A stretch of DNA of 44,646 nt from Gammaproteobacteria bacterium CG11_big_fil_rev_8_21_14_0_20_46_22 (GTDB taxonomy: Bacteria; Pseudomonadota; Gammaproteobacteria; UBA12402). This document shows positions 1 to 7,042 of the stretch, piece by piece; positions within the stretch are counted from its first letter, which is position 1; the number at the start of each line of letters is the position of its first letter. The notes below the pieces were generated by a model. It saw only the letters and a list, made by a program, of their open reading frames with translations, did no database searches and was not told the origin of the DNA. Location of the stretch: positions 1 through 44,646 of the forward strand of contig PCWT01000068.1 in NCBI GenBank assembly GCA_002796245.1. The letters are read 5' to 3'. The position numbers and the translations under genes were made by a program.

Positions 1-1404
1 TTCTGAGTTATCAGTGGATTTTAATAATTCAGATGCACTTTTTGGGAGCTTCTTAATTAACGCATCAGGCAATGATTTTGATAAATCGGGGTTTGGTTCT
101 TCAGATATAAAATGATCGCGCAATGTTTTAATTAATTTTACGATTAAAGCGTCATCTTTATAAAATTCTAAATCGACAGCCAATAAAATGGGGCGAAAAT
201 ACATAGCGATTCGTCTAGCTTGAGATTCATAATACTTCCATTTTTCAGACTTTTTATCAAAGCCAGTACCAGAAATTAAATCAGCAATTGCCACTTGTTT
301 TTCTTTGGGTAAAATATCAAATCCGAGCTGCCTGTATTCTTCAGTTGTTATGTTTTGTTTTATTTCTTGGGTTGAATTCCAAACCAGAAATTCTCCCAGG
401 TTCGGTAATTCCAGCATTAATCCCCTCACAAACTCCTCTTCTTTTGCGTCCGCATGGTTATTTGCCTCATTAACAAATGCACGCAGATGGAACATGAAGC
501 TCGTGATTAGGTTGTCCATGAATTCTTGATAACGATGAAAAATAAAGCACAACATGTACAATGATTGCTGTGGCTTTTTTAATCTTCGCAATCTTGATGC
601 GGTATATTGTTCTGCAAGTGATCCATAATAACGAACGGCATTATTCGATAACTGTAATGATGGAATCAGCGTTTTGCATAGCTGATACAGCTCTTTTATT
701 TTCAGAACTTTTTGCACTTCAAGTTTTAATGCAGTATATGTAAAATCTCTTTGATCCATTCGAATAACATTTAATTGCGTAAGTCCGCCATCATTCTTAA
801 TAATTTCTTCCAATTGCTTCTTTAGATCACTAGGTATTTCAAGAACTATTTTTTCAAGTCGATCACGTTCTGTTTTAAATACACGTGTGAACAAATCTTG
901 TATTGTGCGGTACGATGGAAATATTATTTTTTCATTTTCAAGAAAAATATATAATTCACGTAACGTATCACTTCCTTTTGGGTGAATTCGGATTAATTTT
1001 TCTAGTTGATTTACAGTGATTTTTTTAAGTGGGTATGACCACTCACGATACCCGTACAATGTTAAAATATCTTCTTTTTGCGTGCGATAATTATCTTTCC
1101 ATAAAGTGCCAGTTAATTCTTTCTTATTTTCTTCCGATGAGTAATGCTTTTTTATAATAAAATTAACATCATCCTTAACGTCGTCGAGTGAAAATTTATA
1201 GAATTGTTGTATTGCTTTGAAGTAGCCGATTTGCATTATCAAATAGACTTTTGATTTAACGCTGGTGTATTTTTTTAATAGTTTATGCTCTGCATCGCCC
1301 AGTGTAAAAAAGTGATCTCGTTCATTATCATCATTAAATATAGGTATTGAATAAAGATCTGAAATCTCGGAATCGGTTAATAAATTAATTTGTTTTTTGC
1401 TCAT
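1..1404 (-). CDS. tnpA: Tn3-family transposase TnpA, N-terminal part (gene continues through the circular join)
   Basis: This frame starts at the ATG at 1404, 11 bp after the tnpR stop, and stays open to base 1. Because bases 1-90 equal 44557-44646, it continues in frame into 42907-44556. The joined protein is 1017 residues, close to the roughly 1000 of Tn3-family transposases. This segment encodes about the first 468 residues, the DNA-binding and dimerisation half of the family, which recognises the terminal inverted repeats. It begins MSKKQINLLTD. The catalytic residues lie in the other segment. TnpA is the DDE enzyme of replicative transposition and makes the cointegrate that TnpR resolves. 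The order tnpR then tnpA on the same strand is Tn21-like. The gene looks intact, and the apparent truncation is only where the circle was opened. Confidence 0.93.
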   Translation of the reverse strand, partial: MSKKQINLLTDSEISDLYSIPIFNDDNERDHFFTLGDAEHKLLKKYTSVKSKVYLIMQIGYFKAIQQFYKFSLDDVKDDVNFIIKKHYSSEENKKELTGTLWKDNYRTQKEDILTLYGYREWSYPLKKITVNQLEKLIRIHPKGSDTLRELYIFLENEKIIFPSYRTIQDLFTRVFKTERDRLEKIVLEIPSDLKKQLEEIIKNDGGLTQLNVIRMDQRDFTYTALKLEVQKVLKIKELYQLCKTLIPSLQLSNNAVRYYGSLAEQYTASRLRRLKKPQQSLYMLCFIFHRYQEFMDNLITSFMFHLRAFVNEANNHADAKEEEFVRGLMLELPNLGEFLVWNSTQEIKQNITTEEYRQLGFDILPKEKQVAIADLISGTGFDKKSEKWKYYESQARRIAMYFRPILLAVDLEFYKDDALIVKLIKTLRDHFISEEPNPDLSKSLPDALIKKLPKSASELLKSTDNSE

Positions 1405-1415
1405 GCCTGACAGAT

Positions 1416-2024
1416 TTAATTGTTAGTTTTTTGTGCGGCCATCTCGTAATATGTAATCGGAACATTTCTATGACGTAAATATTTATAAAGCGTACTTTTT
1501 GAAATGGATAATTTTTTGCAAATATCATTCACTGATAACTTTTTCTCTTTATACAATGTTTCTGCAGCGCAAGCGGTAGCCTCTGATGCTTTTGCTAATC
1601 CTTTGGGTCTGCCGCCACAACGTCCGCGTGCACGCGCCGCACTTAATCCTGCTTGTGTGCGCTCACGAATAACATCGCGCTCAAATTCAGCAAGCGATGC
1701 AAAAATATTAAAAATTAATCGTCCTTGCGGATTGGTAGTATCGATTGGATCATTCAAACTGCACAACCCAATATTCTTTTCCAGTAATTGTTGAACGAGT
1801 TCAATTAAATTTTTAAGCGAGCGACCCAATCGATCTAGTTTCCAAATCACGAGCACATCATTGGGGCGCAGCTGACTGATTAAGTTATTTAAGATGGGGC
1901 GGTCGACTTTGACGCCACTGACTTTCTCCTCATAAATTTTTTCGCAGCCAGCATTTTCAAGCGCGATGACTTGCATATCTAAATTTTGTTCGCGTGTGCT
2001 GACCCTGGCGTACCCAATTTTCAT
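1416..2024 (-). CDS. tnpR: Serine resolvase/invertase TnpR of the Tn3-family element
   Basis: The product is 202 residues. The N-terminal catalytic domain begins MKIGYARVSTREQ with the nucleophile Ser9, followed by IWKLDRLGRS (the second active-site arginine cluster) and the long helix E region FERDVIRERTQAGL at about residues 114-127. A C-terminal helix-turn-helix (about residues 160-190, KLSVNDICKKLSISKSTLYKYL) binds the res site. It resolves cointegrates formed by TnpA. It is slightly longer than the usual 185 residues owing to a C-terminal tail. It lies directly upstream of tnpA and is probably co-transcribed with it. The res site is expected in the 2025-2227 spacer, from which TnpR would also repress its own promoter. 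Confidence 0.93.
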   Translation of the reverse strand: MKIGYARVSTREQNLDMQVIALENAGCEKIYEEKVSGVKVDRPILNNLISQLRPNDVLVIWKLDRLGRSLKNLIELVQQLLEKNIGLCSLNDPIDTTNPQGRLIFNIFASLAEFERDVIRERTQAGLSAARARGRCGGRPKGLAKASEATACAAETLYKEKKLSVNDICKKLSISKSTLYKYLRHRNVPITYYEMAAQKTNN

Positions 2025-2227
2025 GGAAAAATCCTTCTTAAAATAATTGATAGTTCACGATACTTAAAAAATTCATCATTCGGTAGACTTAGATTACGAA
2101 AACCAGTATCTTGTACCGTAAATAGGGCGTTAGTGTACCACTAAAATCAAATCATGGTGGTCCAATAAAACGAGGGTTTTATCGAACCGTCGAATTTGGT
2201 TATTATAGATAGACAAGGATGGCAAAC
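2025..2227. promoter_or_regulatory. Probable res site and divergent promoters of the transposon
   Basis: This is a 203-bp non-coding gap between the divergent tnpR and DUF4160 genes, the standard place for a Tn3-family res site with three resolvase-binding subsites. TGTACC occurs twice (around 2113 and 2137), and a TACCACTAAAATC / ATGGTGGT pair lies just downstream. These may belong to the subsites, but I cannot delimit them. The placement follows family knowledge; the exact sites are inference. Confidence 0.5.
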
Positions 2228-2464
2228 ATGCCAACTGTATTAAGAATTAAAGGCTATCGTTTTTTCTTTTTCAGCCTGGAAGGGAATGAACCACCACACA
2301 TTCATGTCGAACATGGTGATAAGGTGGCAAAATTGTGGTTGAAACCCATAAACCTGGCAAGCTCCTCAGGTTTTAGAAGCCACGAATTAACTAAAATTAG
2401 AGCACTTGTTATGGAGCATAGCGAAATATTTTTGGAGAAATGGTATGAGCACTTTAGCAGTTAA
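2228..2464 (+). CDS. DUF4160 domain protein, transposon passenger
   Basis: The product is 78 residues and begins MPTVLRIKGYRFFFFS, the usual start of DUF4160 proteins. I chose the ATG at 2228, not 2219, because AAGGA at 2214-2218 is correctly spaced from it. The NEPPHIHVEHGDKVAKLWL block is the family signature. DUF4160 genes are almost always next to a DUF2442 gene, as here, and the pair is regarded as toxin-antitoxin-like and is frequent near Tn3-family elements; its biochemical activity is not established. The stop overlaps the next gene by 20 bp, which implies translational coupling. The pair lies inside the transposon repeats and moves with it. Confidence 0.87.
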   Translation: MPTVLRIKGYRFFFFSLEGNEPPHIHVEHGDKVAKLWLKPINLASSSGFRSHELTKIRALVMEHSEIFLEKWYEHFSS

Positions 2465-2690
2465 ATTTGATGATCATGCAGTTGATGTCAGTTTTACAAA
2501 AAATGCGCTGCATTTTGTGTTAGCGGATGGAAGAGAAATTTCAGCCCCACTAGAATGGTTTCCACTATTACGAGATGCAACTGAAAAAGATAGAAATAAT
2601 TGGCGTCTAATAGGTAATGGTATTGGCGTGCATTGGCCAGAAATTGATGAAGATATTGCTGTTGGTACGATTATGAAAGGGCATGATTAA
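2445..2690 (+). CDS. DUF2442 domain protein, partner of the DUF4160 gene
   Basis: The product is 81 residues and starts MSTLAVKFDDHAVDVSF at 2445, inside the 3' end of the DUF4160 gene. The block LADGREISAPLEWFPLL followed by GNGIGVHWPEIDEDI is the DUF2442 signature (the DGR..S.PL.W.P.L...R motif and the W..IG.GIHWP.LDEDI motif). By analogy with other DUF4160/DUF2442 pairs it may be the regulatory or antitoxin half, but this is inference. It ends 7 bp before the right inverted repeat, so the two-gene unit fills the right end of the transposon. Confidence 0.87.
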   Translation: MSTLAVKFDDHAVDVSFTKNALHFVLADGREISAPLEWFPLLRDATEKDRNNWRLIGNGIGVHWPEIDEDIAVGTIMKGHD

Positions 2691-2697
2691 CAGGATT

Positions 2698-2740
2698 AAT
2701 TAAAAACCGGCCGGTTTTGGAGATTCTTCCAGAGAACCCC
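2698..2740 (-). repeat. Right terminal inverted repeat of the Tn3-family transposon
   Basis: Read inward from 2740 on the minus strand, the repeat begins GGGGTT, the hallmark outer end of Tn3-family repeats, and matches the left repeat at 40 of 43 positions. The only differences are three consecutive bases, CTC here against GCA on the left. It contains a perfect 16-bp palindrome, AAAACCGGCCGGTTTT. The first 5 bases outside are TAAAG. Confidence 0.92.
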
Positions 2741-2741
2741 T

Positions 2742-3980
2742 AAAGTACCGTTAAAAAACAAGCGAGGAGAAATCATTGGTAGCGCAGGCGTATCATTAGA
2801 TATTACGGCGGCAAAACAAGCAGCTACTGATAGATTAGACTTTCTTGAGAACATCATAGCCCTAATGCCTGGACATGTCTATTGGGTTGATAGAGCGGGT
2901 GTTTACCAGGGCTGCAACGATGCACAAGCAAAATCGTCTGGTTTGAATAACAGAAAGGAAATTGTAGGTAAGCGAAATAAAGATTTACCATGGCATTACA
3001 ACACAAAAGCTATTCCTGAAATAATAGATAAAATCAATCAAGAAGTGATGGAAAGCGGAAAAACCAAGGTCGTTGAAGAACCAGCCGAATTGCAAGATGG
3101 GACTAAAGCAATATTCTTATCGAGCAAAGTACCAATGAAAAATAAAGCAAATCAAGTTGTTGGTATGCTTGGTATTTCCATTGATATCACCAACAGCAAA
3201 AAAAGAGAAGAAGAACTGAAGAAGGCCAAAAAAGAAGCTGAGAAATCGAATAAAATAAAATCGGATTTTATCAGCAATATGGAACACGATATTCGCACGC
3301 CTTTTGTTGGTATTTATGGCATGATTGATATTCTTGCCAATCAAGAAGAAGATCCAGAGAAAAAAAACATCTTGCACGATGTGGCGATTTGCGCCAAAGA
3401 GCTAATGGATTATTGTGACGGGATTTTAGATTTTTCACGGATAGAGTCAGAGTCCTTTCCGATTGTTTCTAAGAGTTTCACGCTACGCAAGTTGGTTGAT
3501 AGCGTCATCACCATTGAAACTATTGCGGCAAAGAACAAAGAACTTGATTTATCGTTACAATATGATAGCCAACTTCCCATTGCAGTCATCGGCGATCCTT
3601 ATCGCTTAAAACGTATTTTAATTAATCTGGTGAGCAATGCTATTAAGTTTACCAAGCAGGGATTTGCGAAACTATCAGTATCGTTAAGTCAAGATAATCA
3701 AGATGATCGCAAAGTTGTGGTCAAATTCGAGATAGAAGACAGCGGTATGGGTATTCCTGATGATAAAAAAGCGTTGATTTACGAACGCTTTGCGAAAGTT
3801 ATTCCAAGCAATAAGGGGTTATATAAAGGGCTTGGGTTAGGGCTTAGGATCGTTAAACAATTTATTGATGAGTTAGATGGTGATATTCACTTAACAACAG
3901 AAATAGAAAAAGGCTCAACATTTGTTGTATTTTTGCCGTTTAAGGTTCCGTTGTCTAATGAAATTATTGACGAGGACTGA
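2742..3980 (+). pseudogene. PAS-domain sensor histidine kinase, 5' end removed by the transposon
   Basis: From the transposon edge the frame reads KVPLKNKRGEIIGSAGVSLDIT, the tail of a first PAS domain. A complete second PAS domain follows (about residues 1-110 from the internal ATG at 2865), ending in the very similar VPMKNKANQVVGMLGISIDIT. Then come a coiled linker and the kinase core: H-box NMEHDIRTP with His141 (numbered from 2865), N-box LINLVSNAIKFT, G1 DSGMGIP and G2 GLGLGLRIVKQF. The catalytic core is intact. The start and part of the first PAS domain are missing, replaced by the transposon. A 371-residue product could still be made from 2865, but no good ribosome site precedes it. 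The response regulator follows after 17 bp and is the likely partner. Confidence 0.85.
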
Positions 3981-3997
3981 TCCTCAAGGAACAGAAC

Positions 3998-4411
3998 ATG
4001 GATCGTTCAAAATTACGTGTTTTAGTGGTAGAAGATCATAAGCTGGCTCAGAAAATGGCGGTGATGGCAATAGAACAGCTTGGTTGTATGGTTGATACTG
4101 CGGACACGGGTGCTGAAGCAATCACACAATTTAAGCAGCACCGTTATGATTTCATTTTTATGGATCTAGGGCTGCCTGATATGGATGGATACACTGTCAC
4201 TGAAACTATCCGTGGGTTAGAGGAAAAGCTGCACCAGCACACACCTATTGTGGCCTTAACGGCACACGTTGAGGAGGAATTTCGAGAAAACGCCAAGCGA
4301 GCTGGTATGGATGATTTTTTATCCAAACCATTAACAACGGACAAAGCAGAGGCAGTGCTTGATCAATATGTTCAACCTGAGAATATCAGCAACATTAAAC
4401 GATTCAAGTAA
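3998..4411 (+). CDS. Single-domain response regulator (REC)
   Basis: The product is 137 residues, a receiver domain with no output domain. It has the acidic pair E12/D13 (VVEDH), phosphoacceptor D56 in FIFMDLGLPDMDG, T88 in ALTAH and K110 in FLSKPL, so all five conserved functional positions are present. It follows the histidine kinase by 17 bp and would receive its phosphate. Such stand-alone receivers act by protein contact or as phosphorelay intermediates. The histidine kinase and receiver are fused in many Legionella-type hybrid kinases; here they are separate. Its role on a plasmid is unknown, and with the kinase truncated it may be unregulated or silent. Confidence 0.9.
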   Translation: MDRSKLRVLVVEDHKLAQKMAVMAIEQLGCMVDTADTGAEAITQFKQHRYDFIFMDLGLPDMDGYTVTETIRGLEEKLHQHTPIVALTAHVEEEFRENAKRAGMDDFLSKPLTTDKAEAVLDQYVQPENISNIKRFK

Positions 4412-4710
4412 ATAGTAAAACCAAACTAATTGATGACCAGCATACAGAGCACAACGCGCACTATGCAATTGGCTGATTAAAATGTATGCGAATCCATCTG
4501 GCTAAGTAGTCAGTAATGCCATTATTAGTTGCCCAATCAAACAACAATACCTTATTCGCCGACCATCCCAACCACGTGCTTGATGGCATGTGCGCAAATC
4601 AAGGTAGATGTGCCACTTGACTCTCCTTGAAATCTAATTAAAATAACAAAAAGAAACGTTACTTTAAATAATAACGTTATTTAATTGTTATCTTAAAAAG
4701 AGGAGTTGTT
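4412..4710. other. Gap with a possible gene remnant (minus strand) and the KfrA leader
   Basis: There is no complete gene here. On the minus strand between about 4465 and 4605 a frame of some 45 codons without an ATG start of its own reads WLGWSANKVLLFDW and YLARWIRIHFNQ and ends at a stop near 4467; it may be the 3' tail of a decayed gene, but I do not recognise it. The last 80 bp are AT-rich and form the leader of the kfrA-like gene. Confidence 0.4.
4670..4681. promoter_or_regulatory. Palindrome AATAACGTTATT upstream of the kfrA-like gene
   Basis: A perfect 12-bp palindrome lies 29 bp before the start codon, with a related AACGTTACTTT copy about 15 bp upstream. KfrA proteins bind their own promoter, so this is a plausible autoregulatory operator (inference). 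Confidence 0.55.
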
Positions 4711-5283
4711 ATGAGTAAACCTACCCAAGTAACCTACGAGGTCTTTGCCGAGGCCGCCAACCAGCTAGACAGTGAGAATCAGCGCGTCAGCGTGCGTGCC
4801 GTGCGCACCAAGGTCGGCGGCTCTAATAGCAAGCTGATGGAGTTCTTGCGTCAATGGAAGTCCGAAAAACAGTTGGCAACCGAAACTGATGAAGATATCT
4901 CTGATGGTTTTCGTCAAGCTTTGTTGGCTGAGTTTGGTCGCGTGGTTCAAAAAACACGCGAGCGCCTTGAGAAACAATTGGCTGATGAAAAAAACAGTGC
5001 CCAGGAAGCGCTGGATTTGTTAGCGGAGATGGAGAAAACCTGTGCTGAGCAAACGGAGAAAATCACAACACTTGAAGCACAGCATCAAAAGAGGGTGTTA
5101 ATTTTAGAGAAACAGATTGCAGGATTGGAAGCCCGCCTTAAGGATGAAGAATCACGCGAGACGAAATTAGTGCAAAAAGTGGAAACACTTCAGGCTAGCC
5201 AGCATCAAGCGGAAATTAATGCGGCGGTAGCAAAGGCGCGCTGTGAATCTCTCGAAAAACAATTAGCGGCGAAAGCTAAGTGA
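4711..5283 (+). CDS. kfrA: KfrA-like plasmid DNA-binding coiled-coil protein
   Basis: The product is 190 residues. Residues about 1-60 match the KfrA N-terminal DNA-binding domain (VTYEVFAEAANQL, then VSVRAVRTKVGGSNSKLMEFLRQWK, a helix-turn-helix). Residues about 70-188 form an almost continuous coiled coil rich in E, K and Q (QLADEKNSAQEALDLL, ITTLEAQHQKRVLILEKQ). KfrA proteins of IncP-type plasmids repress their own promoter and contribute to stable inheritance through higher-order filaments on DNA. GAGGAG provides a strong ribosome site. The palindrome at 4670 is the likely operator. This is shorter than RK2 KfrA (about 340 residues) and typical of the shorter plasmid versions. Confidence 0.85.
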   Translation: MSKPTQVTYEVFAEAANQLDSENQRVSVRAVRTKVGGSNSKLMEFLRQWKSEKQLATETDEDISDGFRQALLAEFGRVVQKTRERLEKQLADEKNSAQEALDLLAEMEKTCAEQTEKITTLEAQHQKRVLILEKQIAGLEARLKDEESRETKLVQKVETLQASQHQAEINAAVAKARCESLEKQLAAKAK

Positions 5284-5301
5284 TTTTTTGGAATCTGAGT
5301 A

Positions 5302-5898
5302 ATGAGTAAAAAAGACCCAGACGAAAACATCAACCGCGCGAAAAGGTTGCTTAAGAAGCCGAGCAAAAGAACTGTGCTCGGTATTATGCTGTCCGTGCTG
5401 ATGATCCCGTTATTCGCATTGCTTTTTTATGTCTTCGGTATCATTTTTACTTACACCGGCTCTATACCGGTTGGGTTCTATCGCATTATCTCGGATACAA
5501 CACAGATTAAGCGCGGTGATTATGTGTCATTCTGCTTACCAGATACGATTGCTAAGATGGGGCTTGAGCGTGGCTATATTCATCGTGGTTCATGTGCTAA
5601 TGGTAGTGAAGAACTGATTAAGCAAGTGATTGCGGTGCCAGGTGATACCGTTAAGCTTGCTAATAATGAAATTTCTGTCAATGGCCTGTTTTTAGGCAGT
5701 GGTTATTTTGCGCCGACTCGGATTATTGATAAAGACCACTTACCTGTTTATCGTTTTATTAAAGAGGGCACCTATCAGGCAAAAGGGTATTGGGTGTATG
5801 GGTTTGGTGATCCTCGCTATTCTTGGGATTCTCGTTACTATGGCGGAATACCTAAAGCCAATATTAAACATCGATTACTGCCATTATGGATATTTTAA
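5302..5898 (+). CDS. traF: Conjugative transfer signal peptidase TraF (S26 family)
   Basis: The product is 198 residues. One membrane segment (about residues 24-50) is followed by the S26 catalytic core: Ser54 in TGSIPVGFYRI and Lys107 in LIKQVIAVPGD, then the YWVYGFGDPRYSWDSRYYGGIP box. In RP4 and Ti systems TraF removes the C-terminal part of the pilin TrbC and cyclises it, so the expected substrate is the TrbC encoded at 32281-32592. It lies 18 bp after the kfrA-like gene, probably in one transcript, and apart from the trb operon, as in Ti plasmids where traF belongs to a tra gene group. Confidence 0.93.
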   Translation: MSKKDPDENINRAKRLLKKPSKRTVLGIMLSVLMIPLFALLFYVFGIIFTYTGSIPVGFYRIISDTTQIKRGDYVSFCLPDTIAKMGLERGYIHRGSCANGSEELIKQVIAVPGDTVKLANNEISVNGLFLGSGYFAPTRIIDKDHLPVYRFIKEGTYQAKGYWVYGFGDPRYSWDSRYYGGIPKANIKHRLLPLWIF

Positions 5899-5938
5899 AA
5901 TGTCCTGTTTAGATTGATCTCACGTATTTCTTAAAAGC

Positions 5939-6163
5939 CTAATCCAATTGCAGCTTGTTGATGCCAATCGCTTTAGCGCACTGTAGTAGAAAAGCAAACG
6001 AAAATTTACCCCTGTTGATTGTGACGGTAATATTATTGGTTGTTTTTTGTATGCCTAATTTCTCTAACGCCTGCCTTAGTTCGTCATAATTAATACCACG
6101 ACGTGTAAGCTCTGCTTTTAAAAAGTTAGCGGCCTGTGTTTCCCAGTCGGTTTTCTCACTCAT
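5939..6163 (-). CDS. DUF6471 domain protein, probable small regulator
   Basis: The product is 74 residues. I chose the ATG start (MSEKTDWETQAANFLKAEL) over an upstream TTG because GAGGAG lies just before it. It matches the DUF6471 pattern: W..qA..fLKaEL.rrGi.Y.eL...L...Gi, then INRGKFSFAFLLQC..aIG. The fold looks like a small XRE-type helix-turn-helix, so a DNA-binding role is likely but unproven. It is divergent from the DUF1249-like gene, and the 157-bp space between them holds a consensus promoter and large palindromes, which it may bind. Confidence 0.78.
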   Translation of the reverse strand: MSEKTDWETQAANFLKAELTRRGINYDELRQALEKLGIQKTTNNITVTINRGKFSFAFLLQCAKAIGINKLQLD

Positions 6164-6200
6164 CGACAGCTCCTCTTGAATAACTGTAATGTAATTAATC

Positions 6201-6297
6201 TTACTAATAAGTAATAAAAATGTCAATCAAGTGTTGACACCGACACAAGAACAGTTATAATTATTACATATTAGTATTAAAACATACTAATATGTAA
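6201..6297. promoter_or_regulatory. Consensus sigma70 promoter with a large operator palindrome
   Basis: TTGACA (6234-6239) and TATAAT (6256-6261) are separated by 16 bp and point towards the gene at 6321. Directly downstream, TTACATATTAGTAT (6264-6277) and its exact reverse complement (6284-6297) flank a 6-bp loop. A related palindrome, TTACTAATAAGTAA, begins near 6201 on the side of the divergent gene. A repressor bound at 6264-6297 would block the start of transcription; the adjacent DUF6471 protein is the obvious candidate (inference). Confidence 0.8.
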
Positions 6298-6320
6298 TTT
6301 AACCACATAGGAGAATATTA

Positions 6321-6746
6321 ATGAATACTGTAAATACTATTCATACTCGACTCTACAATAAATTGGCAAAGTTGATCCCCGACCTTAAGGCGCTTGAACT
6401 GGGCGAGGCCATGAAAAGTTTAGGCGGTGGTGGGATGATGGATTTGAACTTGGATGTGCTTTATGTCAGTGATGATCATACGGTGATTGCTTTATCCCAT
6501 TACTACAAACACCCCAGCGGCGATTTAATTGCTGATCCTGATATGGAAATTCGGATATTTCATGATGGGCGCGGCGCAGAAGCTTTGACTTATCAAGATA
6601 GTTTCGGTTATCAGCGTGTTTATCCTGATGAGCAGCACGTTAGGCCAAAATTAAAGAAAAGCCTTAATAGCTTTCTTAATACTTGGCTGGGTAATTGTTT
6701 ACGCCAAAACCATCACTTGAAGCGTGAAGCGACAAAATCAAAATAA
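6321..6746 (+). CDS. DUF1249 (YqiB-like) family protein
   Basis: The product is 141 residues and soluble. The pattern MDLNLDVL, LSHYYKHPSGDLIADPDMEIRIFHD and AEALTYQD...VYPDEQHVRPKLKKSLNSFLNTWLGNCL follows the chromosomal YqiB/DUF1249 family, including the P.M.vRlyhDa..AEv core and the N.FL..WL..CL tail. The function of the family is unknown. Plasmid copies are often placed among transfer and maintenance genes. GGAG precedes the ATG. It is driven by the strong promoter at 6234-6261 and controlled by the operator there. Confidence 0.78.
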   Translation: MNTVNTIHTRLYNKLAKLIPDLKALELGEAMKSLGGGGMMDLNLDVLYVSDDHTVIALSHYYKHPSGDLIADPDMEIRIFHDGRGAEALTYQDSFGYQRVYPDEQHVRPKLKKSLNSFLNTWLGNCLRQNHHLKREATKSK

Positions 6747-6754
6747 AAAGGGTA

Positions 6755-6784
6755 GGTGGTCCCGTGTGGATGCACAGGGCCACC
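6755..6784 (+). other. GC-rich hairpin between two small genes
   Basis: GGTGGTCCCGTGTG pairs with CACAGGGCCACC around a GATG loop with two bulged bases. No T-run follows, so it is more likely an mRNA processing or stability element, or an attenuator, than a terminator. Confidence 0.5.
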
Positions 6785-6817
6785 CCATCATCACTTTAAA
6801 CCACAGAGGAAAAAGCA

Positions 6818-7042
6818 ATGACAAGTATCATTTTACAAAACGAATTAATCATTGAACAGCGCAACCATGACATGCTTCAGAAGCAAAATGAGTCCAAAAT
6901 GATGAGCGCCTATTTAGGGTTGTGTGAGTCTAAAAGTCCAATGGCAACGCCGGTCAGTGAAAGAAAGCTTAGAAGGCTACAAAGGAGAAGGCGAGCGATG
7001 GTTGATAAATTGATCAGCGGGGAAGGGGTTACGACAGATTAA
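6818..7042 (+). CDS. Small hypothetical protein
   Basis: The product is 74 residues with no family that I recognise. It is highly charged, with a basic tract ERKLRRLQRRRRAMVDKL at about residues 48-65 that could contact nucleic acid. GAGGAAAAAGC provides a ribosome site, and it follows the DUF1249-like gene by 71 bp that hold a hairpin. Its stop overlaps the convergent traD stop by 4 bp. The frame is plausible from its ribosome site and position, but I have no homology evidence. Confidence 0.6.
   Translation: MTSIILQNELIIEQRNHDMLQKQNESKMMSAYLGLCESKSPMATPVSERKLRRLQRRRRAMVDKLISGEGVTTD

Larger units (their letters stand above)
1..2740. mobile_element. Tn3-family transposon, right portion (the element spans the circular join)
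   Basis: The complete element is 42852-44556 plus 1-2740, about 4445 bp. It is bounded by 43-bp GGGGTT inverted repeats and carries tnpA, tnpR, a presumed res region and the DUF4160/DUF2442 pair. Both outer flanks fall inside reading frames: the cyclodipeptide synthase on the left and the PAS histidine kinase on the right. Confidence 0.92.

Noticed and set aside
288-743. Plus-strand frames at the start of the window
   Set aside because: They lie opposite the conserved transposase frame, which continues through the circular join, and have no ribosome sites.
4711-5283. The coiled-coil gene as an SMC or chromosome-partition protein
   Set aside because: It lacks ATPase motifs and has the KfrA N-terminal DNA-binding domain instead.
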